From contig NZ_JACIFF010000006.1 in the NCBI RefSeq assembly GCF_014197245.1, positions 248,001-312,000 on the forward strand: a stretch of 64,000 nucleotides of DNA. The letters are read 5' to 3'. The stretch comes from Neolewinella aquimaris (GTDB lineage Bacteria > Bacteroidota > Bacteroidia > Chitinophagales > Saprospiraceae). A model generated the notes under the pieces. That model saw nothing but the letters and a program-made list of their open reading frames with translations, was not told the DNA's origin and made no database searches. Below, one piece after another: positions 28,008 to 36,072 of the stretch. Within the stretch, counting starts at the first letter, position 1. Each line of letters begins with the position of its first letter. Position numbers and translations under genes: made by a program.

Positions 28008-28693
28008 TGAGCTTGCCCCATTCCGACACCGCCGTCACGTACAACCTGGCCGCACTAAATGAAGAGTATGCCTCCCTGGATTTTCAGGAGCGTATTCGCC
28101 GACTCTACGAGTACTTTCCCGTAGACGATGTCTTATTCACCTCCAGCTTCGGCACCAAGTCGGTCGTCATGCTTACGCTGGTCAGCCGTGCTAACGCCGC
28201 CCAGAAGGTACACATGCTCAATACGGGCTACCACTTTCCGGAAACGATGGCATATAAGGATACCCTGGCACAGCTCACGGGACTCGAAGTCGTTGAGATC
28301 CTTCCCGACCCGGAAAAGCACGCGCTGACCCGCGAGACCAAAATGTGGGAAAGCCAGCCCGGGCGCTGCTGCCACTACAATAAGGTTCTGCCCCTCCGCG
28401 CCGTAAAGGCACGCCACAAGGTTTGGATGTCCGGTGTCCACAGCTACCAGACGATGAATCGGGCCGCGATGGAGATTTTCGAAGAAGTCGACGGGCTCAT
28501 ACACTTTCACCCCCTCATCGACATCGAGGAAGGGGAATTTCTCTACCTGCTCGAAAAGGATAAGCTGCCCCGCCACCCCCTCGAAGCCCTGGGGTACGGC
28601 TCCATCGGCTGTACCCACTGCACGCGCCCCGGGCGCGGGCGCGATGGGCGCTGGGCCGGAAGCGACAAGGATGAGTGCGGATTACACGTCTAA
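28007..28693 (+). CDS. cysH: APS (adenylyl-sulfate) reductase, Fe-S type
   Basis: 228 residues from the ATG at 28007, which shares one base with the previous stop. It reduces activated sulfate to sulfite with thioredoxin. The PP-loop-like TSSFGTKSVVMLTL is present. Two cysteine pairs, Cys121-Cys122 (GRCCHYNK) and Cys202-x2-Cys205 (GCTHC), bind the 4Fe-4S cluster of APS-type enzymes, and Cys224 in the C-terminal ECGLHV is the redox cysteine. The cluster indicates APS rather than PAPS as substrate. ATP sulfurylase is not in the window. Confidence 0.94.
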   Translation: MSLPHSDTAVTYNLAALNEEYASLDFQERIRRLYEYFPVDDVLFTSSFGTKSVVMLTLVSRANAAQKVHMLNTGYHFPETMAYKDTLAQLTGLEVVEILPDPEKHALTRETKMWESQPGRCCHYNKVLPLRAVKARHKVWMSGVHSYQTMNRAAMEIFEEVDGLIHFHPLIDIEEGEFLYLLEKDKLPRHPLEALGYGSIGCTHCTRPGRGRDGRWAGSDKDECGLHV

Positions 28694-28742
28694 TTCCCAC
28701 CGACTTGAACCGGATCATTTCGAGATACATTAAAGCTATATC

Positions 28743-29789
28743 ATGATTCAGACAGATATTATCATCATTGGTGCCGGCCCCGTCGGACTCTTCACGGTAT
28801 TCGAAGCCGGCCTGCTGAAGCTGCGCTGTCACCTGGTGGATAGCCTCGGCCAACCCGGTGGTCAGCTGACCGAGATATACCCCAAAAAACCCATCTACGA
28901 CATTCCGGGATTCCCGAGCGTCCTCGCCGGCGACCTGGTCGACAACCTGATGGAGCAGATCAAGCCCTTCAATCCAGGATTTACCCTCGGCGAACGGGCC
29001 GAGAGGCTCCGGCAGGTAGGGGAAAAAATGTACGAGCTCACTACCAGTCGCGGTACCGTAATCCAGGCCCCGGTCATCTGCATTGCCGGCGGACTGGGCT
29101 GCTTCGAACCCCGCAAACCGCCCATCCCCAACATTGAACGATTTGAAGACAGCGGCGTAGCCTACGTGATCCGCGATCCCGAGGTCTACCGCGACAAGCG
29201 AGTACTGCTGGCCGGTGGTGGAGATTCCGCCCTTGACTGGACCATCTTCCTCGCCGACGTAGCCAGCGAGGTCACCCTTGTCCACCGCCGCGACAGTTTC
29301 CGCGGTGCGCTCGACAGCGTGGAGAAAGTGCACGAGCTGGCCAAATCCGGTCGCGTCAACCTGGTCACCAATGCCCAGGCGGTCGGGATCGTCGGAAATG
29401 AGGAGGTAGCGGGCGTCACCGTTCGTCACAAGACGGGTGAGGAAGTCGTCGTCGCCGTCGATGATTTCATTCCACTCTTCGGCCTGTCGCCCAAGCTCGG
29501 ACCGATTGCGGACTGGAACCTCACCATCGACAAGAACGCCATCGAAGTTGATACCCGCGATTACAGTACTGGTGTACCGGGCATCTACGCCATTGGTGAC
29601 ATCAACACGTATCCCGGAAAGCTCAAACTCATCCTCTGCGGTTTCCACGAAGGAACCCTGGCGGTCCAGTCGGCCTTCAATTACATCTACCCCGACAAGA
29701 AACTGAGTTTCAAGTACACGACGGTCAACGGGATCGAAGGACTCCCGAAGGAAGAAGCGGTAGCCGCCGCCGCCGAAGTGTCGGCATAA
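28743..29789 (+). CDS. ferredoxin-NADP+ reductase (thioredoxin-reductase-like)
   Basis: 348 residues. FAD site IIIGAGPVGLFTVFEAGLL, NADPH site LLAGGGDSALDWTIFLA and C-terminal GIYAIGDINTYPGKLKLILCGFHEG. There is no CxxC redox pair of thioredoxin reductase, which places it with the YumC-type ferredoxin/flavodoxin-NADP+ reductases. As the last gene of the sulfur operon it probably reduces ferredoxin for the sulfite reductase. The gap of 49 bases to cysH is the largest in the operon. A strong terminator follows. Confidence 0.9.
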   Translation: MIQTDIIIIGAGPVGLFTVFEAGLLKLRCHLVDSLGQPGGQLTEIYPKKPIYDIPGFPSVLAGDLVDNLMEQIKPFNPGFTLGERAERLRQVGEKMYELTTSRGTVIQAPVICIAGGLGCFEPRKPPIPNIERFEDSGVAYVIRDPEVYRDKRVLLAGGGDSALDWTIFLADVASEVTLVHRRDSFRGALDSVEKVHELAKSGRVNLVTNAQAVGIVGNEEVAGVTVRHKTGEEVVVAVDDFIPLFGLSPKLGPIADWNLTIDKNAIEVDTRDYSTGVPGIYAIGDINTYPGKLKLILCGFHEGTLAVQSAFNYIYPDKKLSFKYTTVNGIEGLPKEEAVAAAAEVSA

Positions 29790-29827
29790 AAAAAGCCGGC
29801 CGTTCCCGAGGGAACGGCCGGCTTTTT
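29790..29827. terminator. bidirectional intrinsic terminator
   Basis: A 17-bp perfect stem (AAAAAGCCGGCCGTTCC at 29790-29806 with its complement at 29811-29827) and a four-base loop, with A-run and T-run on either side. It separates the sulfur operon from the convergent hydrolase gene. Confidence 0.95.
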
Positions 29828-29847
29828 CATTTAAGGTCTATCCTTAG

Positions 29848-30714
29848 CTACCGGATGGGGATCTCCCGCTCGGTGCTGGCCTTTGTCCTCACGAACGAAA
29901 GAATATCCCGGTTGAGGCGCTCCTTGTGGGTATAAAACAATCCGTGGGGTGCGTCGTCGTACTTGTGGTAGATGGCGCTCGGCAGCAGTTCCTTGGTGGC
30001 GTCTCCACCGACTTTAACGGGTACGATCTTGTCGTCCTCACCGTGTACGATCAGGGTAGGGATCGTAAATTTCTGGAGGTCACGACGGAAGTCGGTCTTT
30101 CCGAAGGCCGCAATGTAGTCGATGGCGGCGGTGCTCGAACCCGTCAGTGCCATACCCAGCGTCCAGGCCTGGAAAGCATCGCTAACCGGGTGACTCAGCA
30201 GACCGACGCCGTAAAAATTCTTTGCCCAGTTGGCCAGGAATTCGGGACGGTCTTTCCGTATTCCGTCGATCATGCCCTGAAATACGTCCCACTCGACGCC
30301 TTCGTGGTCGTCGGTCTTAAGCATATAGGGAGTTACGGAGCTGACGAGCACGGCGGCCGCCAGGCGGTCCTCTCCGTACTTACCGATGTAGCGGGCGACT
30401 TCGCCGCCGCCCATGCTAAATCCGACGAGGGTTACGTCGCGCAGGTCGAGCTCGGTCAGTACCGCGTTCAGGTCGTCGGCCAGCGTATCGTAGTTATAGC
30501 TGTCTCCAACTTTAGAAGAGTAGCCAAAACCCCGGCGGTCGTACGCGATACAGCGCAGCCCTTCGCGGCTCAACGGCTCCAGTTGGTACTCAAACATATC
30601 GCCGCAAAGCGGCCAGCCGTGAATGAATACGACGGGCTTGCCGCTACCGTACTCCTGGTAGCGTAGCTTGACTTCCTTTCCCGTTTTTTGATCTTTCGTG
30701 GTGATGAATTGCAT
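29848..30714 (-). CDS. alpha/beta hydrolase, non-heme haloperoxidase/esterase-like
   Basis: 288 residues from the ATG at 30712-30714 (MQFITTKDQKTGKEVKLRYQ). Nucleophile Ser100 in GFSMGGGE, acid near Asp228 (GEDDKIVP) and His257 (DAPHGLF) form the triad. The oxyanion segment VFIHGWPLCG and the DRRGFGYSS motif match the cofactor-free chloroperoxidase/arylesterase group; real substrate unknown. No secretion signal. The downstream convergent terminator serves it. Confidence 0.9.
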   Translation of the reverse strand: MQFITTKDQKTGKEVKLRYQEYGSGKPVVFIHGWPLCGDMFEYQLEPLSREGLRCIAYDRRGFGYSSKVGDSYNYDTLADDLNAVLTELDLRDVTLVGFSMGGGEVARYIGKYGEDRLAAAVLVSSVTPYMLKTDDHEGVEWDVFQGMIDGIRKDRPEFLANWAKNFYGVGLLSHPVSDAFQAWTLGMALTGSSTAAIDYIAAFGKTDFRRDLQKFTIPTLIVHGEDDKIVPVKVGGDATKELLPSAIYHKYDDAPHGLFYTHKERLNRDILSFVRTKASTEREIPIR

Positions 30715-30792
30715 AGTTGGTTGGTTTTTGTTCTGTGTAAATAACACATTTGTATATGTTACTCACCCCGGGGCTTGTTCGGGTAAACCCGC

Positions 30793-31455
30793 CTAAACCA
30801 AGCTTTTACGGGCTACGGACAAACCGTCCCGAATGGGCAGTACCACCACTTCAAGCCGTGGATCCTCCAGCACCAGCCTATTGTACTCCCGCAGAGCCGC
30901 CGCATCGGGGTCCGGCCCCTTACTGCCGACTTTACCGTCCCAGAGCACATTGTCGGCCAGCAGTAAACCACCGGGACGCAGGCGGTCCACCAGTATCCCA
31001 AAGTAGTAGGGATAGCTTTGTTTGTCGGCATCGACGTAGATCAGGTCGAACGGTCCCGTGAGCTTCGGCAACCAGTCCGAAATTTGCCCTACGTGAAGGT
31101 TTATGCTGTCGGCGAACGGCGAATCCGCAAAGTGCCGTTCCGCCAGCCACGCCATTTCCGGGTTACCCTCGACGGTATCGATCGTCCCGCCCGTCGCCAG
31201 CCCCTCCGCCAAACAGAGCGTACCGTAACCCGTGAACGTGCCGAGTTCCAGTACACGCACGGGATGCTGTAAAGTAGCGAGCAGGGCCAGCATTCGCCCC
31301 TGAAGTGATCCGGTGATCATCTGCGGAGCAACGGTCTTCAAGTAGGTCTGTCGTTCCACTCGGTGGAGATAGTCAGGTACCGGGCCGCTCATCCGTTCGG
31401 CGTACTCGGCCGGCGGGTCGTGCCGATCGCGTTGGGTCGGTTTACCAGGCATCAT
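30793..31455 (-). CDS. class I SAM-dependent O-methyltransferase
   Basis: About 220 residues from the ATG at 31453-31455 (MMPGKPTQRDRHDPPAEY). SAM site VLELGTFTGYGTLCLAEGL, metal/substrate residues in FDLIYVDADKQSYPYYF and GGLLLADNVLWDGKV, all typical of the caffeoyl-CoA/catechol O-methyltransferase (Methyltransf_3) family. Substrate unknown. Starts at 31392 or 31452 are also possible. The chosen start overlaps the end of the small upstream gene by 14 bases, so the two are probably one operon. Confidence 0.88.
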   Translation of the reverse strand: MMPGKPTQRDRHDPPAEYAERMSGPVPDYLHRVERQTYLKTVAPQMITGSLQGRMLALLATLQHPVRVLELGTFTGYGTLCLAEGLATGGTIDTVEGNPEMAWLAERHFADSPFADSINLHVGQISDWLPKLTGPFDLIYVDADKQSYPYYFGILVDRLRPGGLLLADNVLWDGKVGSKGPDPDAAALREYNRLVLEDPRLEVVVLPIRDGLSVARKSLV

Positions 31456-31759
31456 CGTCGTCGAGTGGGGTGGTGGGGTAGGAGCGCTTTGTCTCGGCTC
31501 TTCTGCACTGTCTTTCGTAGAGCAACCGGGCCAAACCTTCGTGCGGGGCCGCGGGAGCAACGGGACTCAGAACAATAGCAACCTCCTCCTCCGAAAGGTC
31601 CAGGGTATAACAGAGGCTCATCAGGTATTCCATTCGGTGCACCATAAGCTCGGCCACCCGCTGCGCCAGCCAGTGCAGCAGGTCGGCCTCGGTCATTGAG
31701 CCACGGGGCAGGTCGAAATCCTGGCGGATCAGTTCGGCGGTGTAGTCGTCAACGGTCAC
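31442..31759 (-). CDS. small acidic protein of unknown function
   Basis: 105 residues, helical and acidic, starting MTVDDYTAELIRQDFDLPRG and ending LDDDDAW. It contains DLLHWLAQRVAELMVHRMEYLM and LDLSEEEVAIVLSP, which look like amphipathic helices. No membrane segment, signal peptide or known motif was recognised. It lies directly upstream of, and overlaps, the O-methyltransferase gene. Real because of the clean frame, codon use and operon position; function unknown. Confidence 0.65.
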   Translation of the reverse strand: MTVDDYTAELIRQDFDLPRGSMTEADLLHWLAQRVAELMVHRMEYLMSLCYTLDLSEEEVAIVLSPVAPAAPHEGLARLLYERQCRRAETKRSYPTTPLDDDDAW

Positions 31760-31771
31760 GCCACAAATACA

Positions 31772-31806
31772 AACGGGGCTGCCCCCCGGTTGGAGGCAGC
31801 CCCGTT
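31772..31806 (-). terminator. intrinsic terminator after the coiled-coil gene
   Basis: Twelve-bp stem, AACGGGGCTGCC at 31772-31783 with GGCAGCCCCGTT at 31795-31806, followed on the minus strand by a T-rich stretch. Confidence 0.85.
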
Positions 31807-31823
31807 ATAAATGGCTGACTTGC

Positions 31824-32840
31824 TTACTTGAGTTCCAGCTGGGTGTTGCCCACCAGGAAACCTTTGTTGTACAGTTCTACGGTGTATACCCCTTCGACGT
31901 ACTCGGTGCCGGGGACGTTCCACTCCGCACAGTGATTGGCGGCGTCTCCCTGAAAATCAAAGGGAACCGTTTTGGTGTAGGGAACCTGCTCTCCGTCGTC
32001 GGTGGTGAGTACGCCACTTCCTTCGGCTTCGATGCTCATGGTCTCACCGTTGGGGTTGATGACGCGCATCTGGAAGGTTTCCTCACCGGCACGGGCTACG
32101 GCATTGTCGAGGCTGTTAAAGCATACGTAGATGCGCTCGACGTTCTTGGCGTTGGTGCGGGTTACCCAGCGGCCGCTGTTGCGTTGCTTTTGTCCTTCCG
32201 CGGTGATGTTATTGGTTTTGATCACGCTGGCAACGTTGACCTTACGGTTCAGTTCGTTGTTCTTGGTGGCCAGTTGTTCACGTTCGCTCACGAGCACGGC
32301 GCGCTCGCTGTTGAGCTGCTCGTTGGTCTGCTGGCTCACCTGCAGGTCGCTGCTCAGCAGGTCGCGCTCGGTAGAGAGGCGGTCGCGGTCTTCGGCCAGT
32401 TTGGCGTTTGCGGTGCGGAGCTCTTCGAGTTCGGCCAGGTAGCCGGTGGTCTTGGTTTTAAGGTCGGCCAGTTCACGGCGGGCGGCGGCGAGGTTACGCG
32501 AATCGTTGGTCAGGCTGGTGATCTTCTCGTTCTGCAGGCGAAGTTCTTCCTTCTGCTGATCGATCATGGCGTTCAACTCTTCGTTGCTGCCGCGCATTTC
32601 CTCGAGTTCGGCGAGCGACTCGTAGTACTGCTTCTCGGCCTGTGCCTTGAATTGCTCCATTTCCACCAGGTCGGTCGAAAGTTTGGCATTATCGGTACCC
32701 CGGTTCATGAACCCAATACCGAGGGCGATCAGGGCGATGAGGAGGACGCCGATGATCCCCGCGAGGAGGGGCGTGCGGTTGGGTTTCGGCCTGGGAGAAG
32801 GGGTAAACTTAGGATCTGGATTACTCTGAATGGTAGCCAT
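31824..32840 (-). CDS. single-pass membrane protein with long coiled coil, unknown function (second copy)
   Basis: 338 residues. A Pro-rich cytoplasmic N-terminus (PKFTPSPRPKPNRTP), one membrane helix (LLAGIIGVLLIALIALGIGF), about 170 residues of coiled coil and a beta-rich C-terminal domain of about 120 residues ending YTVELYNKGFLVGNTQLELK. Same build as the protein at 3555-4484, and the C-terminal domains align loosely. The two are probably paralogs. No known motif; cell-envelope role likely from topology only. Confidence 0.8.
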   Translation of the reverse strand: MATIQSNPDPKFTPSPRPKPNRTPLLAGIIGVLLIALIALGIGFMNRGTDNAKLSTDLVEMEQFKAQAEKQYYESLAELEEMRGSNEELNAMIDQQKEELRLQNEKITSLTNDSRNLAAARRELADLKTKTTGYLAELEELRTANAKLAEDRDRLSTERDLLSSDLQVSQQTNEQLNSERAVLVSEREQLATKNNELNRKVNVASVIKTNNITAEGQKQRNSGRWVTRTNAKNVERIYVCFNSLDNAVARAGEETFQMRVINPNGETMSIEAEGSGVLTTDDGEQVPYTKTVPFDFQGDAANHCAEWNVPGTEYVEGVYTVELYNKGFLVGNTQLELK

Positions 32841-32903
32841 ATGGCGTTGGTTTGGTGATGGGTAGCGCGGTACTGGTGCAATTGCCGCGCGAACCCGGTG
32901 TGG

Positions 32904-32937
32904 GTACCTGATTGTTTAGTCAGGTGCGTTACTAAAC
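32904..32937. promoter_or_regulatory. two overlapping, mutually exclusive hairpins
   Basis: GTACCTGA at 32904-32911 can pair with TCAGGTGC at 32920-32927 (one G-T pair); GTTTAGT at 32914-32920 can pair with ACTAAAC at 32931-32937. They share bases, so only one can form. They lie between lutC and the coiled-coil gene. May be a weak terminator or an operator. Confidence 0.3.
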
Positions 32938-33000
32938 GCTTTGCCCGCCCTAAGTATTACGAAAAAGTGTTAAAGTTTACGCTTCGTGTACGCTCCGGCG

Positions 33001-33570
33001 CTAGTCCAGGCACACCAGCAGGCTGCGCGGACCATGGGCTCCGATCACCAGGCTCTGCTCGATGTCCGCCGTTTTACTCGGCCCCGCTATGAACACTCCA
33101 AAGCCAGTCTCCTGAATGTCGATGGCCCGGTAGGCCTCGTGCATGGTTCCTACCAGATCATCGCGTTTCACCACCAGAATCAGGTGTTGGGTGATGAAGG
33201 GCAGCACCCGGTGCACCGCCTCGGACTCGCTTACCCACATGGCGCCATTCTCCGCTACGCCAATCCGGGCGTGCAGTACGGCCAGCTCCACCCCGGCAAG
33301 TTGTAAGGGATCTGCTATACTGTGTGGGTCCAGGTTTCCCGGTACGCCGGCGACCGTCGATACGATCGTCTTGTCTTCAAAGCCCCTTACGTAACTGGGA
33401 AGGTCCGCGGTCGTAATGAAAGTGGTCTTGCTGGCGGCCAGGACGGCCCGGAAGGTCGCTTCCCATTGCTCCTGCGCCCCCGCCAAAGGATCCGGAGGCA
33501 GCGCGGGTAGCGGACGTGGACCGGGTTTGTTCGCGCGAATGCGCTCGAGGATGTTACGCTTGCTGCTCAA
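33001..33570 (-). CDS. lutC: LutC/YkgG-family LUD-domain protein
   Basis: 189 residues from a TTG at 33568-33570 overlapping the lutB stop (TTGA); MSSKRNILERIRAN is the usual LutC start. The LUD fold has LAVLHARIGVAENGAMWVSE and GPSKTADIEQSLVIGAHGPRSL, both strongly typical. In the LutABC system, the complex oxidizes L-lactate to pyruvate. LutA is not encoded next to it, so a partner must be elsewhere. Confidence 0.9.
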   Translation of the reverse strand: MSSKRNILERIRANKPGPRPLPALPPDPLAGAQEQWEATFRAVLAASKTTFITTADLPSYVRGFEDKTIVSTVAGVPGNLDPHSIADPLQLAGVELAVLHARIGVAENGAMWVSESEAVHRVLPFITQHLILVVKRDDLVGTMHEAYRAIDIQETGFGVFIAGPSKTADIEQSLVIGAHGPRSLLVCLD

Positions 33571-34937
33571 AATTTGGATTTATGGGTGCGGGCGTACCAC
33601 TCCTTGAAGCTTTCTTTAGGAACTTCGGGTAGCTCGCGGGTCTTCCCCCACGGATTCATTCCATTGTATACCAGCACGCGGGGGGCATGACTGAGGGCAA
33701 CCCGGGCCGCTTTGCCCATGATATTGTAGAGGCCATTATGGCTCAGTACAGTACCGGCCCCGGCAAGCGGGATGGTTTTAGTCTTGGGCAGTAGACCTTC
33801 TTCACTGACCATTTGCCGCCACTTATACAGCTGATCGTGAATGTCGATCTTGACGGGACAGACATCGGAACAACTGCCGCAGAGCGTCGAGGCGAAGGCC
33901 AGGTCGCCGTGTTTTTTCAGATCGATGCCCGGCGAAAGGATACTGCCGATGGGTCCGGGTATGGTGTGGTCGTAGCTGTGTCCGCCACTGCGCCGGTAGA
34001 TCGGGCAGGTGTTCATACAGGCACCGCAGCGAATGCACTTCAGGCTGTTGCGAAACTCCTCCCGGCCGAGCTGTTCGGTACGGCCGTTGTCGACAATGAC
34101 CACGTGCATCTCCCCCCCCTCCTTGGGTCGGTGGTGGTGACTGGTGTATATCGTTATGGGTTGTCCGGTGGCACTGCGGCCCAGTAAGCGGGTGAATACT
34201 CCCAGGTGTTCGGCCTGCGGAATGACCTTCTCAATGCCCATGCAGTGGATCTGTACCGGAGCCAGGTGGACACCCATATCGGCGTTGCCCTCGTTGGTGC
34301 AGACGACGATTCCGCCCGTTTCGGCAACCGCAAAGTTGACCCCCGTGATCGCGGCCTTGGCGGCGAGAAACTTTTCTCTCAGGTGCTGACGGGCGGCTTC
34401 GGTGAGGTACTGCGGATCGCTCGCCCCTTCGTCGGTGCCCAGTTGTTCGTAAAAAAGCTGACCGATCTCCTCCTTCTTCAGGTGGATCGCCGGCATAACG
34501 ATGTGGCTGGGCGGTTCCTTACGCAGCTGAATGATGCGCTCACCGAGGTCCGTGTCGATCACCTCGATGCCCTGCTGCTTGAGGTACTGATTGAGGTGGC
34601 ATTCCTCGGTAAGCATCGACTTGGATTTTACGATGCGGTTCACCCGGTGGCGCGCTAGGATGGAGTGGACGATCCGGTTGTGTTCGGCCGCATCCTTCGC
34701 CCAGTGTACGGTGACACCATTGGCCGTGGCCTGTCGTTCGAACTGCTCGAGGTAGGTGTCCAGGTTACTCAGGACGTTGTCCTTGATGTCGGAGCCCAGC
34801 TGGCGCAATGCTTCCCATTCGGGGATCGCATGCACGATCGTGTCCCGCTTGCCGCGCACCTGCCACAACGATTCGTCGTGCCAGTCGGTGCGGGCCTCGT
34901 CGAGCAGGAAGTCGGCGGCGCGTTCTGCGTGTGTCAT
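33567..34937 (-). CDS. lutB: LutB-family iron-sulfur LUD-domain protein
   Basis: 456 residues from the ATG at 34935-34937 (MTHAERAADFLLDEARTDWH); another ATG at 34958 would add seven residues with CRYCG. An N-terminal LUD domain (ANGVTVHWAKDAAEHN, LTEECHLNQYLKQQGIEVIDTDLGE) precedes two ferredoxin-like 4Fe-4S motifs, CIRCGACMNTCPIY and CGSCSDVCPVKIDIH, and a C-terminal LutB tail. Works with LutC and LutA in L-lactate oxidation. The gene ends with a four-base overlap into lutC. Confidence 0.92.
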   Translation of the reverse strand: MTHAERAADFLLDEARTDWHDESLWQVRGKRDTIVHAIPEWEALRQLGSDIKDNVLSNLDTYLEQFERQATANGVTVHWAKDAAEHNRIVHSILARHRVNRIVKSKSMLTEECHLNQYLKQQGIEVIDTDLGERIIQLRKEPPSHIVMPAIHLKKEEIGQLFYEQLGTDEGASDPQYLTEAARQHLREKFLAAKAAITGVNFAVAETGGIVVCTNEGNADMGVHLAPVQIHCMGIEKVIPQAEHLGVFTRLLGRSATGQPITIYTSHHHRPKEGGEMHVVIVDNGRTEQLGREEFRNSLKCIRCGACMNTCPIYRRSGGHSYDHTIPGPIGSILSPGIDLKKHGDLAFASTLCGSCSDVCPVKIDIHDQLYKWRQMVSEEGLLPKTKTIPLAGAGTVLSHNGLYNIMGKAARVALSHAPRVLVYNGMNPWGKTRELPEVPKESFKEWYARTHKSKF

Positions 34938-35010
34938 GCCGCAATATCGGCATTGCATTCTACAGGAGTATCCGGTAGTATCATGGCCGTACCAACTTCC
35001 GTAAAAAACG

Positions 35011-35043
35011 CAGCCCGTCCCCTCGTGGTGAAGGGACGGGCTG
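35011..35043 (-). terminator. intrinsic terminator after rplS
   Basis: Eleven-bp stem, CAGCCCGTCCC at 35011-35021 with GGGACGGGCTG at 35033-35043, followed on minus by CGTTTTTTAC. Confidence 0.88.
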
Positions 35044-35096
35044 GCGGGGCTGTTACTCGTTGGACGGTTTTAAACCGTTCGACGGGCGATAGCTAA

Positions 35097-35444
35097 TTAG
35101 ACGCGGCGCTCCTTAATGCGCGCCTTCTTGCCTACGCGGTCGCGGAGGTAGAACAGGCGGCTGCGGCGCACCTTACCGTTCTTGACGATGGTAACGTTGT
35201 CGATGCTGGGGGAGGACATGGGGAAGATACGCTCTACGCCGATGCTGTTGGAGATCTTGCGGACGGTGAAGGTCTTGGTCGAGCCTTCTCCCTTGATCTG
35301 GATCACATCACCGCGGAACTGCTGAATCCGTGATTTCTCTCCCTCCGTAATGATGTAGTCTACTACGACGGTATCACCGGCGCGAAACTTGGGAAATTCT
35401 TTCTTTTTGCTGACTTGTTCTTGTACGAAGGAGATGGCGTCCAT
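35097..35444 (-). CDS. rplS: 50S ribosomal protein L19
   Basis: 115 residues, the normal length, with [23 protein letters not shown], the [20 protein letters not shown] signature and the basic tail [22 protein letters not shown]19 sits at the 30S-50S interface. It has its own promoter and terminator; the usual neighbours rpsP-rimM-trmD are not present. Confidence 0.97.
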   Translation of the reverse strand: MDAISFVQEQVSKKKEFPKFRAGDTVVVDYIITEGEKSRIQQFRGDVIQIKGEGSTKTFTVRKISNSIGVERIFPMSSPSIDNVTIVKNGKVRRSRLFYLRDRVGKKARIKERRV

Positions 35445-35478
35445 GGCTGCTGAAATTTATACCGCTGTTTGCGGCCCG

Positions 35479-35510
35479 CAAAGGTAGTGTTAATTGTGAT
35501 AAACAACAAA
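35479..35510 (-). promoter_or_regulatory. promoter of rplS
   Basis: On minus, TTTG at 35510-35507, a 20-base spacer and TACCTTTG at 35486-35479: a near-ideal Bacteroidota primary sigma promoter. It leaves a leader of about 28 bases. Confidence 0.7.
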
Positions 35511-35676
35511 CCGCCCGGGCAGTGTTTTCTGTTAGTTAGTAAAATAAGGGGCTTCAACGGTGCCCCTCCCCTACATTAGCTACCGTGAACTGGTTAAGGT
35601 AGGGGGTTGTAATTTAACGTCACCTTATTAACCCTCTTGTATCGCACCGTTGTTTTATAAGTACAAACTTTACCCC

Positions 35677-36072
35677 ATGAACTCCATTCTGCTCACCCTG
35701 GCCATCGTGATCTCGCCCCTGCTGGCAACCGATATGGCCACTGCCCAAACCATCGGTGACATCACCAAGGCGCTGGGAAGTGGTAACACCTCCTCCCTGG
35801 CCGCCATGATGGATACGGAGGTAGAACTAAGCGTACTGGGACAGGAAAATCTCTACTCGCGCGATCGAGCCGTTCAGCAACTTTCCTCCTTCTTCTCCGC
35901 TAACGCACCCTCTAACTTCAGCCAGGTACACCAGGGCTCCTCGAAATCAGACAACGCGGAATACTGCATCGGTAACCTGACCACCAGCACCGGCGTCTAC
36001 CGGGTCTATATTTACGTAGCCAAAAAGGGAGAGCGGATGGTCCTTCAGGAACTACGCTTCGACCGCGAGTAG
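35677..36072 (+). CDS. exported DUF4783 protein
   Basis: 131 residues from the ATG at 35677 (MNSILLTLAIVISPLLATDM), with a signal peptide ending near ATAQT. The body (IGDITKALGSGNTSSLAAMMDTEVELSV...SRDRAVQQLSSFFS) matches a NTF2-like DUF4783 fold conserved in Bacteroidota. Function unknown, likely periplasmic. The last 21 bases overlap the end of the convergent heptosyltransferase-like gene. A seven-bp hairpin (CCCCTAC/GTAGGGG at 35568-35605) lies in the region upstream. Confidence 0.85.
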   Translation: MNSILLTLAIVISPLLATDMATAQTIGDITKALGSGNTSSLAAMMDTEVELSVLGQENLYSRDRAVQQLSSFFSANAPSNFSQVHQGSSKSDNAEYCIGNLTTSTGVYRVYIYVAKKGERMVLQELRFDRE

